Source: Nocardia amamiensis (GTDB lineage Bacteria; Actinomycetota; Actinomycetes; Mycobacteriales; Mycobacteriaceae). Taken from it: DNA of 64,000 nucleotides. The stretch is taken from positions 1 through 64,000 of the forward strand of contig NZ_JADLQX010000032.1 in assembly GCF_015477605.1 (NCBI RefSeq), in the 5' to 3' direction. The stretch's first letter is position 1. Every line of letters starts with the position of its first letter. Shown piece after piece: positions 41,185-49,709 of the stretch. A program made the translations under genes and the position numbers. Under the pieces are notes generated by a model. It was not told the origin of the DNA and ran no database searches. It saw nothing but the letters and a program-made list of their open reading frames with translations.

Positions 41185-42138
41185 TCAGAGCGTATCGGAG
41201 TAGTCCGACACTGGTCGTGTGGATTTCTCCTGCGGAGTCGTGATCGACTCCGCCGGGTCGATCGGCTCGGGCACGCCCAGCTCGGAGGCTTCCTCGTCCG
41301 AGAGCGCGCCCCAGCCTTCGCGCTCCTTGCGGGCCCGGCGCAGATCGTTGATCCGGGAGAACTGGATGGCGACCTCGAACAGGACGGTCAGCGCCAGTGC
41401 CAGCGCGAGCATGGAGAACGGGTCCTGCGGGGTCACGATGGCGGCGAAGACGAACAGCCCGAACGTGATTCCGCGCCGCCAGGCCTTGAGCTTCTGATAG
41501 GTCAGCACCCCGACCAGGTTCAGACCGATGATCAGCAGCGGGGTCTCGAAGCTGACCCCGAAGATGATCAGCAACTGGATGATGAAGCTGAAGTACTGCG
41601 AGCCGCTCAGCGCGGTGATCTGCACGTTGTCGCCGATGGTGAGCAGGAAGCTCAACGCGTGCGCGATGATGACGTAGGCCAGCACCGCACCAGCGGTGAA
41701 CAGCACGGTGCCCGAGGACACGAACCCGATCGCGTATTTGCGTTCCTTGGCGTACAGGCCCGGGGTGATGAACGCCCACAGCTGATACAGCCAGATCGGC
41801 GCCGCGAGCACGACACCGGCGGTCATGCCGACTTTCAGGCGCAAGGTGAACTGTTCGAACGGCGCGGTGGCCAGCAGTCGGCATTCGCCGTCCGGGCTCA
41901 GCGCCGCGCGCGCCGAGGGAGGCAGCGAACAGTACGGTCCGCGCAGGATCTCACCCAGGCTCTCGATGCCCAGGAACGAATGCCCGTACCAGAGGAAACC
42001 GAGCACGGTGGTGGCGATCACCGCGGCGATCGAGACCAGCAGGCGGTAGCGCAACTCCTGCAGATGCTCGACCAACGACATAGTGCCGTCGGGATTGGTC
42101 CTGCGCTTGCTGCGCCGCGGATCGAACGGGATTCGCAT
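41185..42138 (-). CDS. tatC: Twin-arginine translocase subunit TatC
   Basis: A 317-aa protein with six membrane helices. SLVEHLQELRYRLLVSIAAV at the N-terminus is the signal-recognition motif; FTLRLKVGMTAGVVLAAPIW and FGVSFETPLLIIGLNLVGVL contain the conserved Phe and Glu. The C-terminal 50 residues are a cytosolic acidic tail. TatC recognises twin-arginine signal peptides of folded proteins. Start ATG 42138. It lies between tatA and helY. Confidence 0.97.
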   Translation of the reverse strand: MRIPFDPRRSKRRTNPDGTMSLVEHLQELRYRLLVSIAAVIATTVLGFLWYGHSFLGIESLGEILRGPYCSLPPSARAALSPDGECRLLATAPFEQFTLRLKVGMTAGVVLAAPIWLYQLWAFITPGLYAKERKYAIGFVSSGTVLFTAGAVLAYVIIAHALSFLLTIGDNVQITALSGSQYFSFIIQLLIIFGVSFETPLLIIGLNLVGVLTYQKLKAWRRGITFGLFVFAAIVTPQDPFSMLALALALTVLFEVAIQFSRINDLRRARKEREGWGALSDEEASELGVPEPIDPAESITTPQEKSTRPVSDYSDTL

Positions 42139-42231
42139 GGTTGGTGATCGCCCCTGGGTTGGTGTGCCTCGCTCGGCAACAGCACTACGACCGGAGTGAG
42201 TTCTTCCTCACCCCGGCACGAGCGGACCCGC

Positions 42232-42492
42232 TCAGACCGACTTCTGCTCGGTGCGGGCCTCGGTCGCCGACGGCGTCGCCTGCTGCCCGGCGGGCAGCTG
42301 CGGTGCAGGCTGCGCAGCGGCGGCGCCGGTGTTCGGCGCGTTGCTCTCGCTCTGCATCTGGCTGACCTCGCTCTTGAAGATGCGCAGCGAGCGGCCCAGG
42401 CTGCGGGCCGCGTCGGGCATCCGCTTCGCGCCGAAGAACATCACGAAAACGACCGCAATGATCAGCCAGTGCCAGATGCTCAGACTGCCCAT
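42232..42492 (-). CDS. tatA: Twin-arginine translocase subunit TatA
   Basis: An 86-aa protein: one N-terminal membrane helix (WHWLIIAVVFVMFF), the hinge FGAKRMPDAA, an amphipathic helix (RSLGRSLRIFKSEV) and an acidic, Ala/Gln-rich tail. TatA multimers form the passage for folded proteins. ATG 42492 with GGGAGG upstream. It is first of the tatA-tatC-helY set; the PanE-like gene before it is separated by about 60 bases. Confidence 0.97.
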   Translation of the reverse strand: MGSLSIWHWLIIAVVFVMFFGAKRMPDAARSLGRSLRIFKSEVSQMQSESNAPNTGAAAAQPAPQLPAGQQATPSATEARTEQKSV

Positions 42493-42556
42493 GATCTACC
42501 TCCCAAGACTGTGATGCCTCGATGCTACCGGACCGTGACGTGCGCGAACGCCGCCG

Positions 42557-43606
42557 TCACCGCTCGTTCGCCCGGCGTTCGGCCGAGCCGCCCGCCGCGG
42601 CGTCCCGCAGCTGGCCGAGCAGTTCCGGACCGGTCCATGTGCGCCGGTCGCCCTGTTCGGCGGCGACCACCAATTCGATCAGCCGCTGATTCACCGGCGT
42701 CGGCATGCCCACCATCGCGCCGAGCCCGACGATTTCGCCACACAGCCAGGAGATTTCGGTCTTGCGGCCCAATGCCAGATCGTCTGCCATGGACGAGCGT
42801 GCCACCGGATCGATCGCGAGGACCTGCCCGGCCACCCGCTGGAACAGGGCGTTCGGGGCGGTCAGCAGCGCGGCCATCACCCGGGGTGGCAGCGGGGTCA
42901 ACCGCGCCGGGCGAATCCGCGCCCGGTTCATCACCGCGAGCGCTTCGCGCTGGGCCAGCGCGAGACAGCGGCGATAGTCTCGGTCGGCGAGTTCCTCGCG
43001 CAGCGGACGCCCGGACAGCGCGTTGATCGGGTTGTTCAGGTTGAGCAGCAGCTTCGCCCACTGCACCGGGCGCAGATCCGGATACCGGCGCAACTCGAGT
43101 CCCGCGCGCTCGAACACGCCCAGGAACGGCGCCAGAGCCGGGTCGTCCTGCACCGCGAGGCCGCCTTCGGTGCCGCGGTGGAAGTGTCCGCCGGGATGGT
43201 GCACGACGTTGAACATCACCATGCCCGCCAGCACCACGCACTGCGGGAGGACCTCCCGGATCACCGAGTCGTTGCCGATGCCGTTCTGCAGGCTGAGCAC
43301 CACGGTGCCCGGCCGGATCTTCCCGCTCAGTTCGCGCACCGCTTCGGCCGTTGCCGCCGATTTCACGGTGACTAGCACCAGATCGGCCGACCCGGCGTCA
43401 TCCGGCTCTGTGGCGACGCGGAACCGGTCCGCCGCCAGCGCGTCGTCGGCGCCGTCGAGGTCGGTGAGCCGCAGCCCGGACGCGGTGATCTCGTCGAGCA
43501 TCCCCCTGCGGCCGACCAGGGTGACCTCCGCACCGGCCACGCCCAGCTTGCCGCCGACGAAATTGCCGATGCTGCCCGCTCCGATCACCAGCACGCGACT
43601 GTTCAC
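42557..43606 (-). CDS. Ketopantoate reductase-family (PanE/ApbA) oxidoreductase
   Basis: A 349-aa protein. VLVIGAGSIGNFVGGKL is the NADPH-binding motif, LVTVKSAATAEAV and LSLQNGIGND are family motifs, and WAKLLLNLNNPINAL is the conserved Lys/Asn region that binds ketopantoate in PanE. It is longer than E. coli PanE (303 aa), and the substrate may differ. GTG 43606 was taken as the start. It is inserted between pafC and tatA, which I recall as direct neighbours in M. tuberculosis. Confidence 0.85.
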   Translation of the reverse strand: MNSRVLVIGAGSIGNFVGGKLGVAGAEVTLVGRRGMLDEITASGLRLTDLDGADDALAADRFRVATEPDDAGSADLVLVTVKSAATAEAVRELSGKIRPGTVVLSLQNGIGNDSVIREVLPQCVVLAGMVMFNVVHHPGGHFHRGTEGGLAVQDDPALAPFLGVFERAGLELRRYPDLRPVQWAKLLLNLNNPINALSGRPLREELADRDYRRCLALAQREALAVMNRARIRPARLTPLPPRVMAALLTAPNALFQRVAGQVLAIDPVARSSMADDLALGRKTEISWLCGEIVGLGAMVGMPTPVNQRLIELVVAAEQGDRRTWTGPELLGQLRDAAAGGSAERRANER

Positions 43607-43731
43607 GCCGTTGCCGCCTCTCGTACCCGGCGGAAAACCGGCATGCGACCGGTGCGTAAAGCGCCGGGCGAACTACCGCACATCGAGCCTCCGGTGCGCC
43701 GCCGCTCGGCGGCACGCTGTTCGGTTGTCCG

Positions 43732-44709
43732 TCATCGGGCCTCCAGGTATCCGGCTTCCTCGTAGGCGGCCAGGGCGGCGTTCGACCGCTCGCGCACGGC
43801 GGCGACCAGTTCCGGCGGGCCGAGAACGGTGACGCCGGCGCCGAAGCCCAGCAGCAGCCGCGCCATCCAGTCCAGCGTGGCGAACCGCATGGTCGCCTCC
43901 AGGCTGCCGTCCGGGTGCACCGCGAGCCGGTGCATCGGGTATTGATCGAGTACCCAAGCGTAGTCGGCGTGGATGCGCAACCGCGCCAGGGGAACCGCCG
44001 GATCGTCCTGGAACAGGTCGAGGCCCGCCGTCGCGTCGGTGGCGTGTTTCGGCGGCCGGGCGGGCTCGTCCAGCTCGGTCGCGGCCTCGATCCGGTCGAA
44101 GCGGAACAGCCGCACGCCTTCGGCCTGTCTGCACCAGGCTTGCAGATAGCTGTAGTCGTCCACGAGGACGATGCGGATCGGGTCGACGATGCGTTCGGAG
44201 ACCACATCGCGGCTGGCGGAGTAGTACACCAGGCGGGCCGCACGACCCAGCGCCAGCGCCGCCCGCACGGCGGACACGGCGGGCGCCTCCCGCGGCGGCA
44301 TGCGTGATTGCTCGTCCTCGGCGGGCGCCGACCCGCCTGCGATGGCGGATTCGATCTTGGCGATGGCCGCGTGCGCCGCGGTGGGGTCGACCATGCCCGG
44401 CATGTCCACGATCGAGCGCAGCGCGACGAGCAGGGCGGTCGCTTCGGTGGAGGTCAGCCGCAACGGCCTATCGATGCCGGCGGAGAAGGTGACCTCGATG
44501 CTCTCCTCGGAGAACGACAGGTCGATCAGGTCGCCAGGACCGTACCCGGGCAGTCCGCACATCCACAGCTGGTTGAGGTCGCTCATCAACTGCTTGGTGG
44601 TCACACCCAGATCCGCGGCGGCCTCGGCGGCGCTGATGCCGGGATGGGCGATGAAGTACGGGATCATGTTGAGCAGCCGCGACAACCGGACCGAGAGCCG
44701 GGAACTCAT
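43732..44709 (-). CDS. pafC: PafC, WYL-domain DNA-damage regulator subunit
   Basis: A 325-aa protein with an HTH (HPGISAAEAAADLGVTTKQL) and a WYL domain (DDYSYLQAWCRQAEGVRLFR) plus a WCX end. With PafB it forms the heterodimer that activates many DNA-damage genes independently of LexA. Its ATG 44709 overlaps the pafB stop (ATGA). Despite the name it is not needed for pupylation itself. Confidence 0.94.
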   Translation of the reverse strand: MSSRLSVRLSRLLNMIPYFIAHPGISAAEAAADLGVTTKQLMSDLNQLWMCGLPGYGPGDLIDLSFSEESIEVTFSAGIDRPLRLTSTEATALLVALRSIVDMPGMVDPTAAHAAIAKIESAIAGGSAPAEDEQSRMPPREAPAVSAVRAALALGRAARLVYYSASRDVVSERIVDPIRIVLVDDYSYLQAWCRQAEGVRLFRFDRIEAATELDEPARPPKHATDATAGLDLFQDDPAVPLARLRIHADYAWVLDQYPMHRLAVHPDGSLEATMRFATLDWMARLLLGFGAGVTVLGPPELVAAVRERSNAALAAYEEAGYLEAR

Positions 44710-45701
44710 GCCCGCACCTCCGTATGGTCGAACACCGAGCGCAGCCGGGCGATGACATCGGTCCGGAGATCCTCGGGGGCGAGCACCACCGCGTCCGGTC
44801 CGAGACCGGTGATCAGCCGCGCCAGCCAGTCGCGGGAACGCACCGGCAGTTGCACCACGGAGCCCGGGCGGCCGCCGATGGGGCGCTCGCCGGTCACCTC
44901 GCCGAGCCTGCGGATCTCGCGTCCGCGCCCCTCGGCGACCCACACCGTGGCCGTGCCGCTGACCGGCGCCGTGCTGGTGACCTGATCGACGATCGCGCGC
45001 AGGTCGACGCCCTCGGGCTTGCGGACCGCGTTGCGCGGACCATACGGGGTCACCTCGTCGCCGATCCGGGACAACCGGAAGCTGCGCACCGCGTTGCGGG
45101 CCCGGTCGTGCCCGACCAGGTACCACCGGCCGTGGTGGGTGACCACACCCCACGGCTCGACGTCGCGCATCAGGTACGGAGCGTTGATCGCGCCGCGGTG
45201 CTCGAATCGCACCGCCTGCCCCGCGTCGATCGCGGCCAGCAGCTTGCCCAGCACCGGTTCCGACCCACGGGTGCGGGCCGGTACGGCGGGCACCGACGCC
45301 ACAGCCGCATCGGTCTCCACGTGGATGCCCGCCGCGCGCAGTTTGAGCAGCGCGCCCTCCGCCGCCGCGGCGAGCTCGGGCGACTCCCACATCTGCACGG
45401 CCACCGCGACGGCGGCGGCCTCCTCGTCGGTCAGGTCGATATCGGGCAGTTCATAGGCGTCCCGGTTGATCCGGTACCCCTCGATCGTCGAGTACCGGCT
45501 CACCGGTCCGACTTCCAGCGGAATGCCCAGATCGCGCAGCTCGTTCTTGTCCCGCTCGAACATCCGGCTGAACGCCTCGTCGCTGGCGGAGTCCTCGTAT
45601 CCGGCAACACTGTCCCGGATCCGCTCCGCGGTCAGGAACTGCCGGGTCGACAGCAGCGCGATAACCAGATTCATCAGCCGCTCGACCTTGGATATCGCCA
45701 C
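44706..45701 (-). CDS. pafB: PafB, WYL-domain DNA-damage regulator subunit
   Basis: A 331-aa protein. The HTH starts ISKVERLMNLVIALLSTRQF, followed by a WYL domain (HHGRWYLVGHDRARNAVRSF). GTG 45701 was chosen because mycobacterial PafB begins with the equivalent ATSKVERL; ATG 45722 would add seven residues and has no ribosome binding site either. It is co-translated with PafC. The gene is separated from pafA by a gene on the other strand. Confidence 0.92.
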   Translation of the reverse strand: MAISKVERLMNLVIALLSTRQFLTAERIRDSVAGYEDSASDEAFSRMFERDKNELRDLGIPLEVGPVSRYSTIEGYRINRDAYELPDIDLTDEEAAAVAVAVQMWESPELAAAAEGALLKLRAAGIHVETDAAVASVPAVPARTRGSEPVLGKLLAAIDAGQAVRFEHRGAINAPYLMRDVEPWGVVTHHGRWYLVGHDRARNAVRSFRLSRIGDEVTPYGPRNAVRKPEGVDLRAIVDQVTSTAPVSGTATVWVAEGRGREIRRLGEVTGERPIGGRPGSVVQLPVRSRDWLARLITGLGPDAVVLAPEDLRTDVIARLRSVFDHTEVRA

Positions 45702-45789
45702 GCGATAGAGGGTAATCGGCATGGTGGCGTCACCGCGCGGCGGCGCGCGATTCGGTCGATCACAGCCCGCGAGCGGGCATCATCGAACC

Positions 45790-46095
45790 ATGATCATCGC
45801 CTTTTCCGTCACTCCGCTCGGTACCGGCGTCGACGTCGGGCGGGCCGTCGCCGAAGCGGTCCGCGTGGTGCGCGCCAGCGGACTGCCCAACCGCACCGAC
45901 GCCATGTTCACCACCGTCGAGGGCGAATGGGACGAGGTTATGGCCCTGGTGAAGCAGGCGACCGAGGCCATCCTCGCCGTCGCGCCACGGTGCAGCCTGG
46001 TGCTGAAGGCCGACATCCGCCCCGGCGTCACGGATGCGATGACGACCAAGGTGGAGAAGGTCGAACGCTACCTGGCCGAAGACCAGGAACGCTGA
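45790..46095 (+). CDS. Thiamine-binding protein of the MTH1187/YkoF type
   Basis: A 101-aa protein: MIIAFSVTPLGTGVDVGRAV at the start and KADIRPGVTDAMTTKVEKVE at the end match the MTH1187 ferredoxin-like fold that binds thiamine or its pyrimidine part in some members. It is the only plus-strand gene between pepE/exonuclease and dop. It divides pafB from pafA, facing pafA, and a perfect hairpin separates the two. No thiamine gene is nearby. Confidence 0.82.
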   Translation: MIIAFSVTPLGTGVDVGRAVAEAVRVVRASGLPNRTDAMFTTVEGEWDEVMALVKQATEAILAVAPRCSLVLKADIRPGVTDAMTTKVEKVERYLAEDQER

Positions 46096-46098
46096 CCG

Positions 46099-46128
46099 GC
46101 AGCGGCGGCACGGCCGCGCCGCCGCTGC
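46099..46128. terminator. Perfect 11-bp hairpin between convergent genes
   Basis: GCAGCGGCGGC, an 8-base loop, GCCGCCGCTGC, directly after the thiamine-binding gene and 20 bases before the end of pafA. Probably a bidirectional terminator. Confidence 0.7.
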
Positions 46129-46147
46129 AGCGAAGCGGATTGCAAGC

Positions 46148-47506
46148 TCACATGGACGCGATCAGGCGATCGACGCGTTCGTCGACCGACCGGAACGGGT
46201 CCTTGCACAGCACGGTGCGCTGCGCTTGGTCGTTCAGCTTCAGGTGCACCCAATCGACGGTGAAGTCGCGTCCTGCCTCCTGGGCTGCGGTGATGAAATC
46301 GCCACGCAGCTTGGCCCTGGTGGTCTGCGGCGGGGTGTCGACCGCGGCGTCCACGGCCTCGTCCTCGGTGACGCGCTTGGCCAGGCCCTTACGCTGCAGC
46401 AGGTCGAAGACGCCGCGTCCGCGCTTGATGTCGTGGTAGGCCAGATCCAGCTGGGCGATCTTCGGATCGGACAGTTCCATGCCGTACCGGTCCTGATAGC
46501 GCTGGAACAGTTTGCGCTTGATCACCCAGTCGATCTCGGTGTCGACCTTGGCGAAGTCCTGCGCCTCGACCGCGTCCAGGGTCCGTCCCCACAGGTCCAC
46601 GACCTGGTCGATCTGGGGATCACGGTCCCGGTTGCGCAAGTGTTCCACCGCGCGGGCGTAGTACTCCCGCTGGATGTCCAGCGCGCTGGCCTGCCTGCCG
46701 CCCGCCAAGCGCACCGGTCGACGGCCGGTCAGGTCGTGGCTGACCTCGCGGATCGCGCGGATCGGGTTGTCCAGGGCGAAGTCGCGGAACGACACCCCCG
46801 CCTCGATCATCTCCAGCACCAGGGCGGCCGTGCCGACCTTGAGCATGGTGGTGGTCTCGGACATGTTGGAGTCGCCGACGATCACATGCAGGCGGCGGTA
46901 CTTCTCCGCGTCGGCGTGCGGCTCGTCGCGGGTATTGATGATCGGCCGCGAGCGGGTGGTCGCCGAGGAGACACCCTCCCAGATGTGCTCGGCGCGCTGC
47001 GACAGGCAGAAGGTGGCAGCCTTCGGCGTCTGCAGCACTTTCCCCGCGCCGCAGATCAGCTGGCGGGTCACCAGGAACGGCAGCAGCACATCAGAGATCC
47101 GGGAGAACTCGCCCGCGCGGACCACGAGGAAGTTCTCGTGGCAGCCGTAGGAGTTGCCCGCGGAGTCGGTGTTGTTCTTGAACAGATAGATGTCGCCGCC
47201 GATGCCTTCTTCAGCGAGACGCTGCTCGGCGTCGATCAGCAACTCTTCCAGGACCCGCTCGCCCGCACGGTCGTGGGTCACCAGTTGCGCCAGGTTGTCG
47301 CACTCCGCGGTCGCGTACTCCGGGTGCGACCCGACATCGAGGTAGAGCCGGGCACCGTTGCGGAGGAACACGTTCGAGCTACGGCCCCAGGACACCACCC
47401 GGCGGAACAGATACCGGGCCACCTCGTCGGGGGACAGTCGACGGTGACCGTGGAAGGTGCATGTCACACCGAACTCGGTCTCGATCCCCATAATTCGTCG
47501 CTGCAC
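46148..47506 (-). CDS. pafA: Pup-protein ligase PafA
   Basis: A 452-aa carboxylate-amine ligase. RIMGIETEFGV includes Glu9, which binds ATP-Mg, and LYLDVGSHPEYAT includes Asp57, the catalytic base. YLFKNNTDSAGNSYG, RPIINTRDEPHADAEKYRRL and the C-terminal DWVHLKLNDQAQR are nearly identical to the mycobacterial enzyme. It joins the C-terminal Glu of Pup to lysines of target proteins. GTG 47506 is the start. It is transcribed separately from prcBA, given the hairpin at 47670-47703, and from pafBC. Confidence 0.98.
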   Translation of the reverse strand: MQRRIMGIETEFGVTCTFHGHRRLSPDEVARYLFRRVVSWGRSSNVFLRNGARLYLDVGSHPEYATAECDNLAQLVTHDRAGERVLEELLIDAEQRLAEEGIGGDIYLFKNNTDSAGNSYGCHENFLVVRAGEFSRISDVLLPFLVTRQLICGAGKVLQTPKAATFCLSQRAEHIWEGVSSATTRSRPIINTRDEPHADAEKYRRLHVIVGDSNMSETTTMLKVGTAALVLEMIEAGVSFRDFALDNPIRAIREVSHDLTGRRPVRLAGGRQASALDIQREYYARAVEHLRNRDRDPQIDQVVDLWGRTLDAVEAQDFAKVDTEIDWVIKRKLFQRYQDRYGMELSDPKIAQLDLAYHDIKRGRGVFDLLQRKGLAKRVTEDEAVDAAVDTPPQTTRAKLRGDFITAAQEAGRDFTVDWVHLKLNDQAQRTVLCKDPFRSVDERVDRLIASM

Positions 47507-47557
47507 ACTATCGACATTACAGCCATGTCAGGGGGTTGCGTGGGGCACCGAACAACC

Positions 47558-47569
47558 CGTATGCATACG
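47558..47569. promoter_or_regulatory. 12-bp palindrome upstream of pafA
   Basis: CGTATGCATACG, about 52 bases upstream of the pafA start. It may be a regulator site or include a -10 element (TATGCAT-like) in the 220-base gap between prcA and pafA. Confidence 0.3.
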
Positions 47570-47669
47570 TCTTCACAACGATTTGGCCCGCTTTGTCGGA
47601 ATTTGCGCGGGTGAAACGGCGGATGCACCGGAAGGATGCACACCTCCGGCCGTACCTGGACATGACGGC

Positions 47670-47703
47670 ACGGCCCGCGAACGAGTCCTCGTTCGCGGGC
47701 CGT
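47670..47703. terminator. Perfect 16-bp hairpin after prcA
   Basis: ACGGCCCGCGAACGAG, two bases, and its exact reverse complement, 25 bases after the prcA stop on the minus strand. It is the likely end of the pup-prcB-prcA transcript. No U-tract follows. Confidence 0.75.
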
Positions 47704-47727
47704 CGCGCCTCCTCGGCCGGGTGGGGG

Positions 47728-48525
47728 TCACTCCGTGGAGGGAGTGTCCTCCCCCGCCGTTTTCTCGTCCTTCGACTCGGGCTTGCCGTTCTCGGACGCG
47801 GATTTGTCGGCCTGCGCCGGACTCAGCAAGCGCTCCAGCGCGGCGTTGGTGACCCGGCGGAACGCCCGGCGTGGACGCGCCTGCTCCAGGGTCGCGACCT
47901 CGAGCGAGCTCACGCCGAGCACACGCTTCTCCTTCTCCGCGCCCTCCGGCACGCCTGCCTGCAGCGCGCGCACCGCGACGCCGACCGCCGAGGCCAGCTC
48001 GAGACCGGGCTGGTAGGACGCCTTCAACGCGGTGACGATCGGCTCGGTCGTGCCGCCCATCACCACGAACTCCCGCTCGTCCACGATCGACCCGTCGAAG
48101 GTGATCCGGTACAGCACCGACTGCGCGGCCTGCTCCGGATAGCCCACCTCGGCCACGCAGATCTCCACCTCGTACGGCTTGAGCTGGTCGGTGAAGATCG
48201 TGCCGAGGGTCTGCGCGTAGGCGTTGGCCAGCGCCCGGCCGGTGACATCGCGGCGGTCGTACTGATAGCCGCGGATATCGGCCTGCAGGATGCCGCCCCT
48301 GCGCAGGTTCTCGAATTCGTTGTACTTGCCGACCGCGGCGAACCCGACCCGGTCGTAGAGCTCACTCACCTTGTGCAGCGTCGCGGACGGGTTCTCCGCG
48401 ACGAACAGCACACCCTTGTCATACGTCAGCACCACGACGCTGCGCCCCCGAGCGATGCCTTTGCGCGCCAGCTCGGTCTTGTCGCGCATGATCTGCTCGG
48501 CCGACGCGTAGTACGGCAGGGTCAT
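47728..48525 (-). CDS. prcA: Proteasome alpha subunit PrcA
   Basis: A 265-aa protein. The YASAEQIMRDKTELARKGIA start is the gate-forming helix region; RGRSVVVLTYDKGVLFVAEN and YDRRDVTGRALANAYAQTLG are family motifs. Alpha rings cap the 20S core. The last 30 residues are a charged disordered tail (DKSASENGKPESKDEKTAGE). ATG 48525 starts two bases after the prcB stop. A strong hairpin follows the gene. Confidence 0.97.
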   Translation of the reverse strand: MTLPYYASAEQIMRDKTELARKGIARGRSVVVLTYDKGVLFVAENPSATLHKVSELYDRVGFAAVGKYNEFENLRRGGILQADIRGYQYDRRDVTGRALANAYAQTLGTIFTDQLKPYEVEICVAEVGYPEQAAQSVLYRITFDGSIVDEREFVVMGGTTEPIVTALKASYQPGLELASAVGVAVRALQAGVPEGAEKEKRVLGVSSLEVATLEQARPRRAFRRVTNAALERLLSPAQADKSASENGKPESKDEKTAGEDTPSTE

Positions 48526-48527
48526 GA

Positions 48528-49382
48528 TCAGGCGCTCCCTTCTTCGACAGCCTCGCGGTCGGCGACGATCCCGCGGGTGATCTCCGCGAGCCGCGATTCG
48601 GTCACCTCGACCGCACCCTCCTCATCGATCATGATCGCCGTCGGGAAGATGCCGCGCACCAGATCCGGGCCACCCGTCGCGGTGTCGTCGTCGGCCGCGT
48701 CGTAGAGCGACTCGACGGCGATGCGCAGCGCACGGTCCTGATCGATTCCCTTGGCGTACAACTTCTTCAGCGCGGACTTCGCGAACACCGAGCCGGAACC
48801 GACCGCGGCGTACCCGAAACGTTCCTCGCTGCGTCCACCCACCACATCGAACGACACGATGCGGCCCGCCTTGTCCGGATCGGTGGCGTCGAGGTCGTAG
48901 CCGACCAGCATCGGAACCACCGCCAGACCCTGCAGGGCCGCAGGCAGATTCTCCCGCACCATCTTCGACAGCTTGTTCGCCTTGCCGTCGAAGGTCAGGG
49001 GCACGCCCTCGAGCTTCTCGTAGTGCTCCAGCTCCACCGCGAAGATCCGCACCATCTCCACCGCCATGCCCGCGGTGCCGGCGATGCCCGCCGCGGAATA
49101 GCTGTCGGTGATGTAGACCTTCTCGATGTCCCGGCTTGCCAACAGGTTTCCCTGGGTGGCGCGCCGGTCACCGGCGATCAGCACACCGCCGCGGTAGCTG
49201 ACCGCGACGATGGTGGTGCCGTGCGGAGCGATGTCCTTCGCGGAAGTGCCGCCGGAGATTCCGGCGGCACCCTGTCCGAACCTCATGGCCGGCAAGAGGT
49301 CCGGAGCATGCATGCGCAAGTAGTCGGAGAAGGAGGAGAGGGCGTACCCCAGGTGGAGACGCGAGGGGTCACCGACTGTCAC
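48528..49382 (-). CDS. prcB: Proteasome beta subunit PrcB
   Basis: A 284-aa protein. A 55-residue propeptide ends at ...KDIAPHG; the catalytic N-terminal Thr is Thr56 in TTIVAVSYRGGVLIAGD. RRATQGNLLASRDIEKVY is the next conserved stretch. The beta rings hold the peptidase sites. GTG 49382 overlaps the pup stop (GTGA), so pup and prcB are coupled. Confidence 0.97.
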   Translation of the reverse strand: MTVGDPSRLHLGYALSSFSDYLRMHAPDLLPAMRFGQGAAGISGGTSAKDIAPHGTTIVAVSYRGGVLIAGDRRATQGNLLASRDIEKVYITDSYSAAGIAGTAGMAVEMVRIFAVELEHYEKLEGVPLTFDGKANKLSKMVRENLPAALQGLAVVPMLVGYDLDATDPDKAGRIVSFDVVGGRSEERFGYAAVGSGSVFAKSALKKLYAKGIDQDRALRIAVESLYDAADDDTATGGPDLVRGIFPTAIMIDEEGAVEVTESRLAEITRGIVADREAVEEGSA

Positions 49383-49573
49383 TGGCCACCTTTCTGCACG
49401 TACGCGCGGACGAAGTCCTCGGCGTTCTCCTCGAGCACGTCATCGATCTCGTCGAGCAGGTCGTCGGTTTCCTCCGCCAGCTTCTCGCGGCGCTCCTGAC
49501 CGGCGGCGTCTACGCCGTCCGGGCCCTCGTCCTCGTCGCCGCCCCCGGCGCGCTTGGTCTGCTCTTGTGCCAT
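49379..49573 (-). CDS. pup: Prokaryotic ubiquitin-like protein Pup
   Basis: A 64-aa disordered, acidic protein: MAQEQTKRAGGGDEDEGPDG, a helix-prone part (KLAEETDDLLDEIDDVLEEN) that folds on Mpa, and the end FVRAYVQKGGQ. The C-terminal Gln means that Dop must deamidate it before PafA can use it. The length equals that of M. tuberculosis Pup. GGAGG precedes ATG 49573. Confidence 0.98.
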   Translation of the reverse strand: MAQEQTKRAGGGDEDEGPDGVDAAGQERREKLAEETDDLLDEIDDVLEENAEDFVRAYVQKGGQ

Positions 49574-49709
49574 GGCAGCCGACCTCCTCTGTCCTCATCA
49601 TGACCGGGACCCATCGTGAGCACGATCCCGATCATGAGCATTGTCCGTGCTCGTCCCTCAACACTACCTACCAGCGCCGACAGTGTGCCGATTTTGTCGC
49701 CGTGCTGTG

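Noticed and set aside
38569..42147. Very long plus-strand open frame (about 1190 codons) opposite helY and tatC
   Set aside because: It mirrors the codon structure of two certain minus-strand genes; residues are His/Arg/Gln-rich without any motif. Typical of high-G+C shadow frames.
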